A DNA stretch of 55,619 bases from Oxobacter pfennigii (GCF_001317355.1 NZ_LKET01000031.1:1-55619); one strand, 5' to 3'. Shown: positions 27,214 through 36,485, counted from the first letter of the stretch. The notes: a model not told the origin generated them from the letters alone. A program made the numbers and translations.

Positions 27214-28812
27214 GTGGATTATGATATTAAGAAGCTGTCAGATGAATTGAGGCTTTACGATCATCAATTATATGTGTCCTATGAAAACGACAACTTGTTT
27301 AAGGCACCAAAACTGCTTGAAGAGGATATGCAGTCATTTGACCCAAATACTTTATATGTAGGCAATGCTTCAACCTTGATAAAGGTATTGCCGGTGAAAT
27401 GTCCGGCGAATATTCTTGTAATCCCGGACATAGACATTGGAACTAATGATTTAAATAAATTTAATGTAAACCTCATTGTGCTCAACAAAAATGAAAATCT
27501 AATGAAGGTTTTTAATGAAGTATATAAAATTATAACCAGTCAATATGAATTTGTACCGCTATGGGAAGCCATGCTGAAGTCCTTTGTTAATAGCAAAGGA
27601 GTACAAGATATTATCGATATAGGCTATGAACTCCTGGGTAATCCAATTTCACTCGGAGATGTCAATGGCATACTTGTCGCCTATAAAGCATCCGCAGAAT
27701 TGCTGAGCGAGCTTGGCTGGGATGTATGGGTGGAAAAAGGAAAAGTCCCTTATGACTCTTTGGATTATATAAAATTTAAAAGAAATTTCAGTATGATAAA
27801 TGAAAGCGATTCTCCCATTCATATAAAAGAAACGGGAAAATACGAAGCAATTACGGGAAAAGTAGTAATTGACAATAATATTGAAGGATATTTAACGGTC
27901 ATAGGAGCGAAAAAGCCTTTTAAAGAATACGATATAGATTTAGTCTCACTTTTATGCAGTGTAGTATCCTCCGAATTGCAAAAGCACAAGGCCTTTTATA
28001 AAACGAACGGAACAATGCTTAGTTTCATGATTACGGATTTGCTGGATGGAAAAATAAAAGATGATAAAAGGTTGGAGAAGATGGCTAAGCTTTTAGGATT
28101 AAAATTGAGGGGAAATCTTTATGTGCTTACAATTTCCCTGAAGCAAAAGAATCCAGAACTGGGATATGTTAATTATTTGCTGGATTTTTTCGAAAATACT
28201 ATGATTGGCGCAAAATCAATTTTATATGATGACTGTATCGTGATACTAATCAGTAACAGTAAAGGTAATCCTCTGAGTGATGAAACCATGAATCACCTTA
28301 TAGAATTCATGATAAAAAATGATATATGTGGAGGGCTTAGCCGCTGCTTTCACGATTTGATTGATATGCCATATTTTTATAAACAATCACTAAAGGCAAT
28401 AGAGCTCGGAATGCAAAGAAGTTCCGAAGAAGTATTTTTTACATACGAAGACAATGCAATCTACCATCTTTTAAGCAGCTGTTCCAAACAAGAGGACCTG
28501 GAGATGATTTGCCACCCGTCTCTTAGTATGCTTATAGAATATGATAAATATAATGGTACTAATTATACCCATACGCTTCATACATATCTTCTGAATAAAG
28601 GTAACTTGACGGATTCTGCAAATGCACTGCACATCCATAGGACAACCATGGTATACCGTTATCAGAAAATTCAATCGTTAATGGAAATCGATTTGCATAA
28701 TATGAATACAATGCTGCACTTATATCTTTCATTTATAATCCTTAGGTTTATAAACAAGTTAGATTATAATACATTGGCCTGTCTTGAACAAATTAATAAG
28801 CTATTTTCATGA
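27214..28812 (+). CDS. PucR/CdaR-type transcriptional regulator
   Basis: 532 residues from the GTG at 27214, which has AGGAAGGTG upstream. The frame opens 9 codons earlier without a better site. The N-terminal third is a purine-catabolism-PucR-like region. The middle has a GAF-like sensing segment (IDIGYELLGNPISLGDVNGILVAY). The C-terminus carries the PucR helix-turn-helix (LLNKGNLTDSANALHIHRTTMVYRYQKIQSLM near 470-500). These proteins usually activate catabolic genes in response to a substrate. It faces the convergent UroD-type gene at 28937 and probably controls methyltransferase genes in this block (inference). A truncated homologue lies at 32848. Confidence 0.85.
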   Translation: MDYDIKKLSDELRLYDHQLYVSYENDNLFKAPKLLEEDMQSFDPNTLYVGNASTLIKVLPVKCPANILVIPDIDIGTNDLNKFNVNLIVLNKNENLMKVFNEVYKIITSQYEFVPLWEAMLKSFVNSKGVQDIIDIGYELLGNPISLGDVNGILVAYKASAELLSELGWDVWVEKGKVPYDSLDYIKFKRNFSMINESDSPIHIKETGKYEAITGKVVIDNNIEGYLTVIGAKKPFKEYDIDLVSLLCSVVSSELQKHKAFYKTNGTMLSFMITDLLDGKIKDDKRLEKMAKLLGLKLRGNLYVLTISLKQKNPELGYVNYLLDFFENTMIGAKSILYDDCIVILISNSKGNPLSDETMNHLIEFMIKNDICGGLSRCFHDLIDMPYFYKQSLKAIELGMQRSSEEVFFTYEDNAIYHLLSSCSKQEDLEMICHPSLSMLIEYDKYNGTNYTHTLHTYLLNKGNLTDSANALHIHRTTMVYRYQKIQSLMEIDLHNMNTMLHLYLSFIILRFINKLDYNTLACLEQINKLFS

Positions 28813-28880
28813 ACTCCATAATTTAAACCAGTGACTTCCTACTTTTATCCGGAGCAGTATCCAAAACAAAAGGGCTTGCA

Positions 28881-28922
28881 TAAAAATCACTCCTGCTTAT
28901 TTATTCGCAGGAGTGATTTTTA
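28881..28922. terminator. bidirectional terminator between convergent genes
   Basis: A 16-bp perfect inverted repeat (28881-28896 and 28907-28922) with an AT-rich loop and A/T runs inside the outer arms. It serves both the PucR-type gene and the convergent methyltransferase. Confidence 0.88.
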
Positions 28923-28936
28923 TGATAAATAACCAA

Positions 28937-30034
28937 TTATCCTATTGATTCTGTTTCGCTGTACTTGATTCTGGAAAGCTTATAGAGCTCTTCCCTGAAT
29001 GCAGGTGTCAGTACCGGGGCGCCATAAAAGTTAAGGATTGATGGTTTGCCGGGTTTGCAGAACTTTTCAACATATTTTGCCGCTGCGGCTCTCTGGTCTG
29101 CCTCACTAGTTGTCATGGGGTCGAACTGGTCGGGGATTACACCGATGATGATCTTATCCCCGTACTTTTCATAAAGCATTTGAGTATCATTCATTGCCAT
29201 ACCGGACCAGGAATCCCATCCTGCGGCAATCATATTGGGAACCTGACGCTCTACATGTCCGCAGCAATGGAAATCGGCGTACAATCCTTTGGAATGGATG
29301 TAATCTGTAAGCCTTCTCATTGCGGGGACAAGCATTTCCTCGCATATAGCCGGTGAGAAGAAGGGCTCTATCTGCGAACCCCAGTCATCATGGACGGTAA
29401 AACCGCTTACCTGAGGAAAATATTCTATAAACTTATCTACGATTTTAATATAAAGGTCGGTCAGCTTTTGAAAAATCTCCTTCACAGCATCCTGCTGCTC
29501 TTCATCTATAAGGGCAATAGCCGCACCTTCAAAGTCCATAAAGGATATAAGCCTTTCAAAATAACCATTCATGATCCAAGTTAAATTATAGGTAGTGTTG
29601 TTTAAATATTCTTTGTTGGCTTTAGATGAGCCTTCCCAGTCCCAGCTGTCCACATCCGGCCATTTAAGCTTTTCTTTCCATTCGTTTGCATCCTTTAGAA
29701 AAGGTGAACCGGGTTTTACCATGGAGCCTCCCGCTGTATCTATATATATCCAGTCTATGCCGAAAATATCCTTGCCGCCGAATTGTTCACGCGTAATGGG
29801 ATTGGCTTCAAAAGTAAATGCGCGTGCAACATTATCCGGATAGAGTTTAGGAAGAAACATCCCGGTTTCAATATTTGTTATCGCCCATACTGGTTTTCTT
29901 TTCATTGTCGCAATATAAGCCTCTCTTCTTGTTACAGGAAAATCAAAAAGCGGCGTGCTCGGCATTCCCGGGAAAAAACCTGGTATTTCTCCTACGATTT
30001 TTAACTCCTTAGGATCGAATTTAGGATTTGACAT
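28937..30034 (-). CDS. UroD/MtaA-family corrinoid-dependent methyltransferase
   Basis: 365 residues with the UroD-type TIM barrel. Key motifs are HDDWGSQ (215-221) and H256-C-C258-G, the pattern H-x-C that binds zinc in MtaA/OdmB-type enzymes. The C-terminus is NFYGAPVLTPAFREELYKLSRIKY. Such methyltransferases move a methyl group from a methylated substrate to the Co(I) of a corrinoid protein, or the reverse. The corrinoid protein gene lies just upstream (53 bp away) on the same strand, so the two probably form an operon. It is closest in sequence to the protein at 34139-35254 (both begin with a PKFDPKE segment). The methyl donor is not deducible. Confidence 0.85.
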   Translation of the reverse strand: MSNPKFDPKELKIVGEIPGFFPGMPSTPLFDFPVTRREAYIATMKRKPVWAITNIETGMFLPKLYPDNVARAFTFEANPITREQFGGKDIFGIDWIYIDTAGGSMVKPGSPFLKDANEWKEKLKWPDVDSWDWEGSSKANKEYLNNTTYNLTWIMNGYFERLISFMDFEGAAIALIDEEQQDAVKEIFQKLTDLYIKIVDKFIEYFPQVSGFTVHDDWGSQIEPFFSPAICEEMLVPAMRRLTDYIHSKGLYADFHCCGHVERQVPNMIAAGWDSWSGMAMNDTQMLYEKYGDKIIIGVIPDQFDPMTTSEADQRAAAAKYVEKFCKPGKPSILNFYGAPVLTPAFREELYKLSRIKYSETESIG

Positions 30035-30087
30035 ATTAATCCCCTCTTTCTTAAATTATCATTAAAAATAAATATCTAAAATCTGCA

Positions 30088-30714
30088 CTAGACAAGTTCC
30101 TTAGCTTTAACAGCAGCTCCGCCTGCATCACGGGCATAAGCGTCAGCTCCGATTAAAGATGCGAATTCAGGAGTGATAGGCGCTCCGCCCACGATAACCT
30201 TAAATCCTGTTAAGCCACTGGCTTTAATTGTTTCTACTGTTTCTTTCATAGCCGGCATAGTTGTTGTTAAAAGTGCTGAGCAAGCTACCACTTTTACATC
30301 AGGATTTGCTTTTATTGTTTCAATGAATTTGTCTGCCGGAACGTCAACACCGAGGTCGATAACATCGAAACCTGCGCTGCCTATCATAAGAGCAACAAGG
30401 TTTTTGCCGATGTCATGAAGGTCTCCTGCAACAGTTCCTATAATGCACTTCCCAAGGGATACTGAACCTGCATTTGCAAGAACGGGTTTAAGTACTTCCA
30501 CGCCTTTTTGCATTGCTTTACCTGCAACGAGCATTTCGGGAACGAATATCTCCCCTGATGAGAATTTGTCACCTACTACTCCCATAGCTTCAACCATTGC
30601 TTCAAGGATAGCAGTAGCTGCTTGTCCTTCGTTTAATGCTTCCTGTACCAAACCAGGAACAACTTTGGTTTTACCGGCTGCGACGCCAGCTTTTACTTCA
30701 TCGATTTTTGACAT
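30088..30714 (-). CDS. corrinoid (B12-binding) methyl-carrier protein, copy 1
   Basis: 208 residues, the standard size. An N-terminal helical cap domain (about 1-85) precedes the cobalamin-binding Rossmann domain with the base-off motif D98-L-H100-D-I-G103. That histidine ligates cobalt. SALLTTT and VGGAPIT follow at the lower-ligand pocket. It shuttles methyl groups between a substrate-specific methyltransferase and a methyl-H4folate enzyme. It shares 197 of 208 residues with the protein at 36486-37112, which lies in the opposite orientation. Synonymous sites have diverged, so selection has kept both proteins alike. A strong AAAAGGAGG site precedes the ATG. Confidence 0.95.
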   Translation of the reverse strand: MSKIDEVKAGVAAGKTKVVPGLVQEALNEGQAATAILEAMVEAMGVVGDKFSSGEIFVPEMLVAGKAMQKGVEVLKPVLANAGSVSLGKCIIGTVAGDLHDIGKNLVALMIGSAGFDVIDLGVDVPADKFIETIKANPDVKVVACSALLTTTMPAMKETVETIKASGLTGFKVIVGGAPITPEFASLIGADAYARDAGGAAVKAKELV

Positions 30715-30794
30715 TCTTTAACCTCCTTTTATAAATAAACATGATAGTTCATTTCTATTTTATTTTACTGAGCCAAACATCCCTTCTCTGTACG

Positions 30795-30930
30795 TGCCTA
30801 TGTACTTACAGCATCAACCTTGTCACCTTCACAGAAACCGAATTTATAAGACATGGTTTGTTGCAGAATTCTATAGCTTCATCACATATGGGTGCATTAG
30901 GACTGTCAACCGCTATTAGGTGTGCCTATT
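30795..30930 (-). pseudogene. remnant of a methyl-H4folate:corrinoid methyltransferase gene
   Basis: The minus strand reads LIAVDSPNAPICDEAIEFC, NKPCLINSVS, then after a one-base shift EGDKVDAVST and a stop. The VDSPN...KP.LINSVS...EGDKV pattern is the pterin-binding core of the AcsE/MtgA/MtrH family. A stranded ribosome site (AAAGGAGATG) lies upstream near 30950, so the start of the gene was deleted to the middle. It sits between the transporter and the corrinoid protein genes, exactly where the methyl-accepting enzyme of such an operon would be. Confidence 0.65.
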
Positions 30931-30966
30931 ACTTCCTACATCTCCTTTGTTAAATTTGTTTAAAGA

Positions 30967-32166
30967 TTATGCCTTGACCGAAGGTCCGCTGACAGGCGGA
31001 GCTGCAGATTTTCTCATGTAAACAAAGAATGTAACTACCGCATAGACTGCAAATCCTGCTGTTCCGACCCAGTACTGGAACCTCATGGAGGTTATTCCCA
31101 TGGTTCCCATTACACCTGCATATATGAAAGCTGAAAGAAATCCGCCTATGCTCATGCAAGCCATCAAGAAGGACATGGCTAAAGGAGATTTGTCAGGAGT
31201 AACGGAACTCCCGATAAGCATCATAATTGCTGTACCTGCAAGGCCCATTCCTATGCCAAGAAGTACCTCGGCAACAGCAAACATCATAAAGTTTTGGCCG
31301 GTTGCCATAAGAAATTGGCTTACTACCAACAGTACAAATCCTGAAGGAATACATTTGAATGCGATTGCTTCGAAAACCTTTCCGAAAACTGCTCCCATGA
31401 CCATTCCGCCAACAGTCATCAGCATCAGTGCGGTTGCAGCCATAGCAGGATTCAAGCCCATCTCCTGGAATACAGTGGATATGTTTGTTAGGGAAGGATA
31501 CATCATAACAGTCATTATAGCGTATGCAGCAGACCAGACCCAAACAACGGCTGGCAGGCCAGCCGACTTGGGAGCCTCGCCCACAGCGTCTGCAGGAATT
31601 TGCCTTTTTTCCGGTTCAGGAAGAAAAATAGCAACGATTACCAGTGATAAGAATGCAAAACTATGTACGAGGAAGCTTAAGTTCCAACCGATTGTTGCCA
31701 TTACTCCACCGAGGAACTGGAGAACCATACCGCCTATGTTGCTCACAACACCGTTCAGACCCATAATATTTGCCTGTTTTTCAGGAGCAACAAGGTTGAA
31801 TATAAGGCCAGCGGGGATAGGGCTAATAAGACCCATGCCAATACCGAATACTGCCCTTGCAATAAGGACCATCGTCCAATCCGTCAGCCAGTACGGAGCT
31901 ATTCCGGCAACAGCTAAAATAAGCAAGGCAAGCATTGTAAGCGTTCTATATTTCATCGCTTTTCCGACAATACTGCCTGCAAGAACCGAGAAGGGTATTG
32001 AAACAAGGGACGGCAATGTGGAAACCAGCATCAGGGTTGTGAATGGAACATTAGGGAACGCATTGCCTATCGCCTGGATAGCAGGTGTGATAGTACCTAT
32101 TATCATAGCTATAAAACCGATAGAAAATATCGCCAATACAGTTATTGACTGGCTTTTTTTATTCAT
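30967..32166 (-). CDS. MFS transporter (12 helices)
   Basis: 399 residues from the ATG at 32166, which has AGGAAG 7-8 bases upstream. The frame opens at 32184, but that ATG is itself in the ribosome site region. About 12 hydrophobic helices. The loop after helix 2 is degenerate (GSIVGKAMKYRTLTM), and helix 4-5 carries ARAVFGIGMGLISPIPAGLI. It belongs to the general drug/metabolite MFS group, not the GPH family. It is the first gene of the likely transporter - (methyltransferase remnant) - corrinoid protein - UroD methyltransferase operon and probably imports the methyl donor (inference). Confidence 0.85.
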   Translation of the reverse strand: MNKKSQSITVLAIFSIGFIAMIIGTITPAIQAIGNAFPNVPFTTLMLVSTLPSLVSIPFSVLAGSIVGKAMKYRTLTMLALLILAVAGIAPYWLTDWTMVLIARAVFGIGMGLISPIPAGLIFNLVAPEKQANIMGLNGVVSNIGGMVLQFLGGVMATIGWNLSFLVHSFAFLSLVIVAIFLPEPEKRQIPADAVGEAPKSAGLPAVVWVWSAAYAIMTVMMYPSLTNISTVFQEMGLNPAMAATALMLMTVGGMVMGAVFGKVFEAIAFKCIPSGFVLLVVSQFLMATGQNFMMFAVAEVLLGIGMGLAGTAIMMLIGSSVTPDKSPLAMSFLMACMSIGGFLSAFIYAGVMGTMGITSMRFQYWVGTAGFAVYAVVTFFVYMRKSAAPPVSGPSVKA

Positions 32167-32264
32167 TAGACATCTTCCTTTCATAAGTATTAATTTTTAC
32201 TTACTTTCCAATCGTCAGCCTGTTTCAGTTTCATTTACCTGAAGCTGCAATGACCAGGGCGTTT

Positions 32265-32343
32265 ATATTTCAAATTTCGCCTTTATAGGGATTGTGCAGC
32301 CTGAGTTTAAAATAAGACCGTTTATACCCGTGCTATGGCTCAT
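32265..32343 (-). pseudogene. possible C-terminal remnant of a UroD-family gene
   Basis: The minus strand reads MSHSTGINGLILNSGCTIP, then IKAKFEI and a stop. The ILNSGC.IP pattern resembles the C-terminal end of MtaA/UroD proteins (ILSPGC.IP). Short and only suggestive. Confidence 0.35.
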
Positions 32344-32676
32344 TATAGCTTTTTGCCAGTTTTCAGCTTAATTCACCTCCAAATCAATAAAATATAGTCC
32401 CCTTATATCACTCTTATTTGTCCAAGGTTACATCCACGGTCAACCAGTTTTTTACTCACAAATTCGACTTCCTTATAGTTATATAATCTGAGCTTAGCAT
32501 TGGGACAGGTACAAAAATATCCGAATATTTTAGGAAAAATACCGTTAAAAATCATATAAAACAAGGATTGTCAAGCTGAAAAAAAGGTGTAATTCTGTAA
32601 TATGAATAATTTTATAAGGATTAACTAACGCAGTAAAAAAATATACACGATAATAAATATAGCGTTATATACTATG
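32344..32676. other. intergenic spacer
   Basis: About 330 bases, AT-rich, between the MFS gene and the second leader element. A GGAGG site near 32370 on the minus strand leads to a frame of only a few codons. No gene recognised. Confidence 0.35.
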
Positions 32677-32730
32677 AAAACAGCGACTTGAAACCCGGTA
32701 TTTTAGCGAGTTCTGGCGTTTTACAAGCGC
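32677..32730 (+). repeat. conserved two-hairpin leader element, copy 2
   Basis: Aligns with 27131-27180. Hairpin 1: AACCCG...CGAGTT with one mismatch. Hairpin 2: GCGTTT-TAC-AAGCGC, which pairs throughout with one G-T. Stem bases differ from copy 1 while pairing is largely kept. Confidence 0.6.
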
Positions 32731-32760
32731 TTAATTAAAAATATAATATAAGAGGTGTGT

Positions 32761-33486
32761 ATTGATAATTATGTTAGACTTAAAAATTCCATTAGAGACA
32801 GTATAAGAACTTTATGATACATTCTTTACAAATGCGGAGGATACCTTATGGCACAGGAAAAAGAATTGCGTACCATGAAATATATGTTTAAATTATTTCA
32901 GGCACTTTCACAAGGTACAGGATTACAAAAAATTATAGAAATTGGTTGTGAAATGCTTGATAATCCCCTTGTACTGGTTGATACCAGTAGCAGGTCTATG
33001 GTCATATCACACAATAATATAATCGGAGACAGGATCTGGGACGAGTATGCTAAAAACGGCTTTCCTTCTAAAGAAACCCTCAAAGGTAGAAGAAATTATA
33101 AAAGTTTTAAAAAACTTCCCCCCAAAAATCAGAATATACTTTCTCCAACCTTCTGGAATGATCCACTTGCTAAATATCCCCGCATCTTAGGTCCAGTCAC
33201 CGTAAACGAAACACTTGTAGCCCATGTAGTCGTTGTAGAAGCAGAACGTTCATTCGAAAGCACTGATCTGGAGTTGGTTGAAGTGCTCTGCAACACCATT
33301 TCATCCGAAATACAAAAAAACCAATCTTTTAAGTATCTACGCGGTCTCGATTTTGAATATTTTTTTAAAGATTTACTTGATCATAAAATAACTGATAGCA
33401 CAGTAATTAACGAACGCATGATCCCCCTTAAGTTGAACTTAAAGCCGCATAAAGTTGTTTTAACGGTAGATATTAGCGATTGTTAA
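32761..33486 (+). pseudogene. truncated PucR-type regulator
   Basis: The open frame at 32848-33486 gives 212 residues (MAQEKELRTMKYMFKLF...). They match only the middle of the PucR-type protein at 27214, for example IIEIGCEMLDNPLVLVDTSS and LLDHKITD. Upstream at about 32761 a start and ribosome site (AGAGGTGTG) lead to MLDLKIPLETV and a stop, which is the old N-terminus. The C-terminal half with the DNA-binding helix-turn-helix is missing. So both ends are damaged. It keeps the leader element at 32677-32730. It is probably non-functional as a regulator, though a sensor fragment could still be made. Confidence 0.75.
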
Positions 33487-33523
33487 TTTCAGTAGGTGTT
33501 AATCTGTTACTCATTCTTTTACC
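33482..33523 (-). pseudogene. stranded 5' end of a lost gene
   Basis: On the minus strand a strong AGGAGGAGGTAAAAGA site precedes ATG and MSNRLTPTEINNR, then a stop at the junction with the truncated PucR-type gene. It looks like a deletion joined the starts of two opposing genes. Family unknown. Confidence 0.4.
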
Positions 33524-33807
33524 TCCTCCTAATTAGCATTTTAAAGGTTTTAAGTTTGATTCGCTATTTCCGCAAATCAATAAAGGCTATTGTTTAGAAA
33601 CTTTTTTGTCTGCAAAAACACCTCCACTCTTCTTTCGGAAATTGAAATTTTTTGCTTCTCATCAGATTGAAGCTTTGAATTTTACTATCATAAGTAGTTC
33701 TTGACCTTTACTACACTATATCTTGGCTATGTTGAAAATTCATTAGGCAAGCTGCTTAAATATTTAGCATAATTTATACATTATTAACAATTAATGTATC
33801 CATTCAA
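33524..33807. other. intergenic spacer
   Basis: AT-rich; no gene recognised. Confidence 0.3.
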
Positions 33808-33975
33808 CCACTTGAATCGAAGAGTTTTTTACAGAAAGACTTCGCGCGCATCAATCGGTATAAGGTGTTCATTCGTTCAAAGTCAGCCTGTACATTGATT
33901 CCTCGAAGATTGATATTAAGTGTATTTTCCTCTCCGTTTCTGCATCCATGCCGTCCTATAAATGCAGCAAAGTGT
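33808..33975 (-). pseudogene. unidentified coding remnant
   Basis: A minus-strand frame of about 55 codons reads HFAAFIGRHGCRNGEENT, then LNINLRGINVQADFER, MNTLYRLMRAK and a stop. It has no start or ribosome site. The composition is protein-like. I do not recognise the family. Confidence 0.3.
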
Positions 33976-34138
33976 GAAGTGAATTACGATTATCCAAGGT
34001 TTTTATAATTTATTCATAAAATATTGTAAATATTTAAGTTAAAAGGGTTGTATACTCCATTTTTTTGAAGTATGATAGAGATACGTAAGATTACCATCTA
34101 TAATTTGCAGAATATATTCTATTTAGGAGGAATAATAA

Positions 34139-35254
34139 ATGACGAGACCAAAGTTTGATCCAAAAGAATTTGAAACTGTGGGCATGTATCCACCGCCAAA
34201 CACTGATATGTTTAAGGATAGGATGTCTGTTATGCCGCCAGAACCGAAGTTAAACAAGCCTATAACCCCCAAAGAGAATTGGAAGCTGATCTTCGAGGGG
34301 AAAAAGCCTTACTGGATCCCAAGATCAGGCTGGGTATACTCTGAAGTAAATGTATTCCGACCAAGGATGCACCCGGACAATGTAGTCACGCATATCATAT
34401 TTGATGGTGAACCCCCATATGAGTATCCGGGTGATATCATGAGAAGCAGCTGGTTTGACCTCGATTGGCAGTATGTTCCGTCAGCAGGCGGTGCAACTGT
34501 TCTCCCCGGAAAACCCAAGGTTCCCGATATCTCCAAGTGGGAGGAATACATATCCATTCCCAATCTTGATGACCTGGACTGGAAAGGCTGTGCAGAAAAA
34601 AATAAGGAATACCTGAATACAGATAAGATGAACCAGCTTGGCATACTTTCTGGATTTTGGGAGAGATTAATGTCCTTGATGGACGTCGACAATGCAGCCA
34701 TTGCCCTTATAGATGAAGAGCAGCAGCCAGGTGTCCATAGATTTTTTGATAAACTTGCCGACCTTTTTATAGATTATATCGGCAGGATGAAGGAATGCTG
34801 TGATATCGACAGTGTACTCATGCATGATGACTGGGGACATCAAAATGCTCCTTTCTTCTCAGTAAGTACTGCCCGCGAAATGCTGTTACCATATTTAAAG
34901 AGAGTCATCAATTACTGCCATAGCATAGGGCTTTCCTTCGAGCTTCACAGCTGCGGAAAGAATGAAGCTAATGTACCTGTATTTATTGAAGCTGGAGTTG
35001 ATTTATGGTGTGGTCAGCCAATGAATGATTATTATATGCTTGCAAAGAAATATAAAGACTCCACAATCGTATTCGGTGTACCGGCACCGGCTATTTCAGA
35101 AGGAACTTCCGAGGAAGAAATCAGGCAAATAGCCAAGGACTGGGTAGAAAAATATAAGGATTGCAGAATTGCAGCCAACTTTACGGCCGCCCCTCCGTCA
35201 TTCAGTTCCACAGTATATGAATTCAGCCGTATAGCTTATCAAAACGAAGAATAG
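34139..35254 (+). CDS. UroD/MtaA-family corrinoid-dependent methyltransferase
   Basis: 371 residues. Key motifs are HDDWGHQ (229-235) and H270-S-C272-G, the zinc site of the family, followed by ANVPVFIEAGVDLWCGQPMND. It is closest to the protein at 28937-30034. It is the first of three co-directional genes (two methyltransferases and a corrinoid protein), with gaps of 176 and 68 bp, so probably one operon. TAGGAGG precedes the ATG. It would demethylate a specific methyl donor and pass the methyl to the corrinoid protein (36486). Confidence 0.86.
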   Translation: MTRPKFDPKEFETVGMYPPPNTDMFKDRMSVMPPEPKLNKPITPKENWKLIFEGKKPYWIPRSGWVYSEVNVFRPRMHPDNVVTHIIFDGEPPYEYPGDIMRSSWFDLDWQYVPSAGGATVLPGKPKVPDISKWEEYISIPNLDDLDWKGCAEKNKEYLNTDKMNQLGILSGFWERLMSLMDVDNAAIALIDEEQQPGVHRFFDKLADLFIDYIGRMKECCDIDSVLMHDDWGHQNAPFFSVSTAREMLLPYLKRVINYCHSIGLSFELHSCGKNEANVPVFIEAGVDLWCGQPMNDYYMLAKKYKDSTIVFGVPAPAISEGTSEEEIRQIAKDWVEKYKDCRIAANFTAAPPSFSSTVYEFSRIAYQNEE

Positions 35255-35285
35255 CAATAAGAGTAGGCGAGCATATTTTCAATTT

Positions 35286-35324
35286 AAACTACGGAGAATT
35301 GTACAATTTAATTTCCGGTAGTTT
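35286..35324 (+). terminator. hairpin between the two methyltransferase genes
   Basis: Inverted repeat AAACTACGGA/TCCGGTAGTTT without a T run. More likely an mRNA-stability or processing hairpin than a terminator. Confidence 0.35.
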
Positions 35325-35430
35325 CACTATAGGGCAAGCATATTCGGCAAACCTACTTTCAAGTCGCCTTAACCTTAACTATTAATAGAATTTCAGGCAG
35401 CTTACGCCTAGATTAAAAGGAGGTTATTGT

Positions 35431-36417
35431 ATGTTAACAAAGAGACAGAATCTTTTAGAAACTATCAGAGGAGGAAATCCGGATAGATTCGTCAATCAGT
35501 GGGAGGCATTCGGACTTGTATCAGGTGATCCGATTGCTGCTAAAAGCCCCAGGCCTTTAAAAGGCCAAGAAATTGTAAATTCATGGGGAGTCACAATCAG
35601 ATTCCCTGAAAACACGCCTGGGCCTTTCCCTGTACATGACTATGAACACAAAGTAATCAAAGACATCACAAAATGGAAAGAAACAGTAAAAGCACCTTCC
35701 CTTGATGCTCCTACTGAAGCCTGGGATGCTATAAAGGCTCAGGCCGCCGCTGTTGACCGTAATGAAAAATTTCTGGCCATGACGATTGCACCAGGTATAT
35801 TTGAACAGGTTCATTACCTTATGGGTATGGATGACACATTGCTCAACTTCTATGAAGAACCCGAAGCAATGCATGAACTTATTGACTTCATAACTGACTG
35901 GAAGATAGAATACTCTAAATTACTTGTTAAACATATCAAGCCTGAAGTTATCATCCACCATGACGACTGGGGCAGCCAGATTAATTCATTCCTTTCTCCT
36001 GAAATGTTTGCCGAGTTCATTGTTCCTGCTTTCAAGAAACTATATGGATTCTATAAAGCCAATGGAGTTCAGCTTATAGTTCACCACAGCGATTCATATG
36101 GTGCAAACCTAGTTCCATACATGATCGAGATGGGTATTGATATATGGCAGGGAGCCATGACAGCCAATAACATACCTAAACTTATCAAGAAATACGGCGG
36201 TCAGATTTCATTCATGGGCGATATCAATAACGGAGTAGTGGATGTATCTGACTGGACACCTGAATTAATAGCCAGGGAAGTCGAGAGAGCCTGCAGAAGC
36301 TGCGGAAAGCTATACTTTATTCCTAACACTACAATGGGTGGACCTATGAGCACATATCCCGGTGTATACGAAGCTGTAAGTGCCGAAATAGACAGAATGA
36401 ACAAGATATTGTTCTAA
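35431..36417 (+). CDS. UroD-family methyltransferase with an altered metal motif
   Basis: 328 residues, UroD-type barrel. HHDDWGSQ is present at 176-183. Where the paralogs have H-x-C-G, this one reads H219-S-D221-S, so Asp replaces the zinc cysteine. The C-terminus has FMGDINNGVVDVSDWTPE and RSCGKLYFIPNTTMGGPMSTYPGV, closer to other UroD-like proteins of catabolic operons. The changed ligand suggests a different metal, a different methyl acceptor or a non-methyltransferase reaction. It sits between a normal methyltransferase and the corrinoid protein, so it may be a second component of the same system. AAAAGGAGG precedes the ATG. Confidence 0.82.
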   Translation: MLTKRQNLLETIRGGNPDRFVNQWEAFGLVSGDPIAAKSPRPLKGQEIVNSWGVTIRFPENTPGPFPVHDYEHKVIKDITKWKETVKAPSLDAPTEAWDAIKAQAAAVDRNEKFLAMTIAPGIFEQVHYLMGMDDTLLNFYEEPEAMHELIDFITDWKIEYSKLLVKHIKPEVIIHHDDWGSQINSFLSPEMFAEFIVPAFKKLYGFYKANGVQLIVHHSDSYGANLVPYMIEMGIDIWQGAMTANNIPKLIKKYGGQISFMGDINNGVVDVSDWTPELIAREVERACRSCGKLYFIPNTTMGGPMSTYPGVYEAVSAEIDRMNKILF

Positions 36418-36485
36418 AATTTTATAATAATATTTTGGACAAACTTTACTTAACTTTATAAGTATAATAAAGGGAGGAAATTAAA

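Noticed and set aside
31085-32242. 385-codon open frame on the plus strand
   Set aside because: It lies wholly antisense to the MFS transporter gene. Its repetitive Ile/Pro/Ala-rich composition is typical of a shadow of membrane-protein codons.
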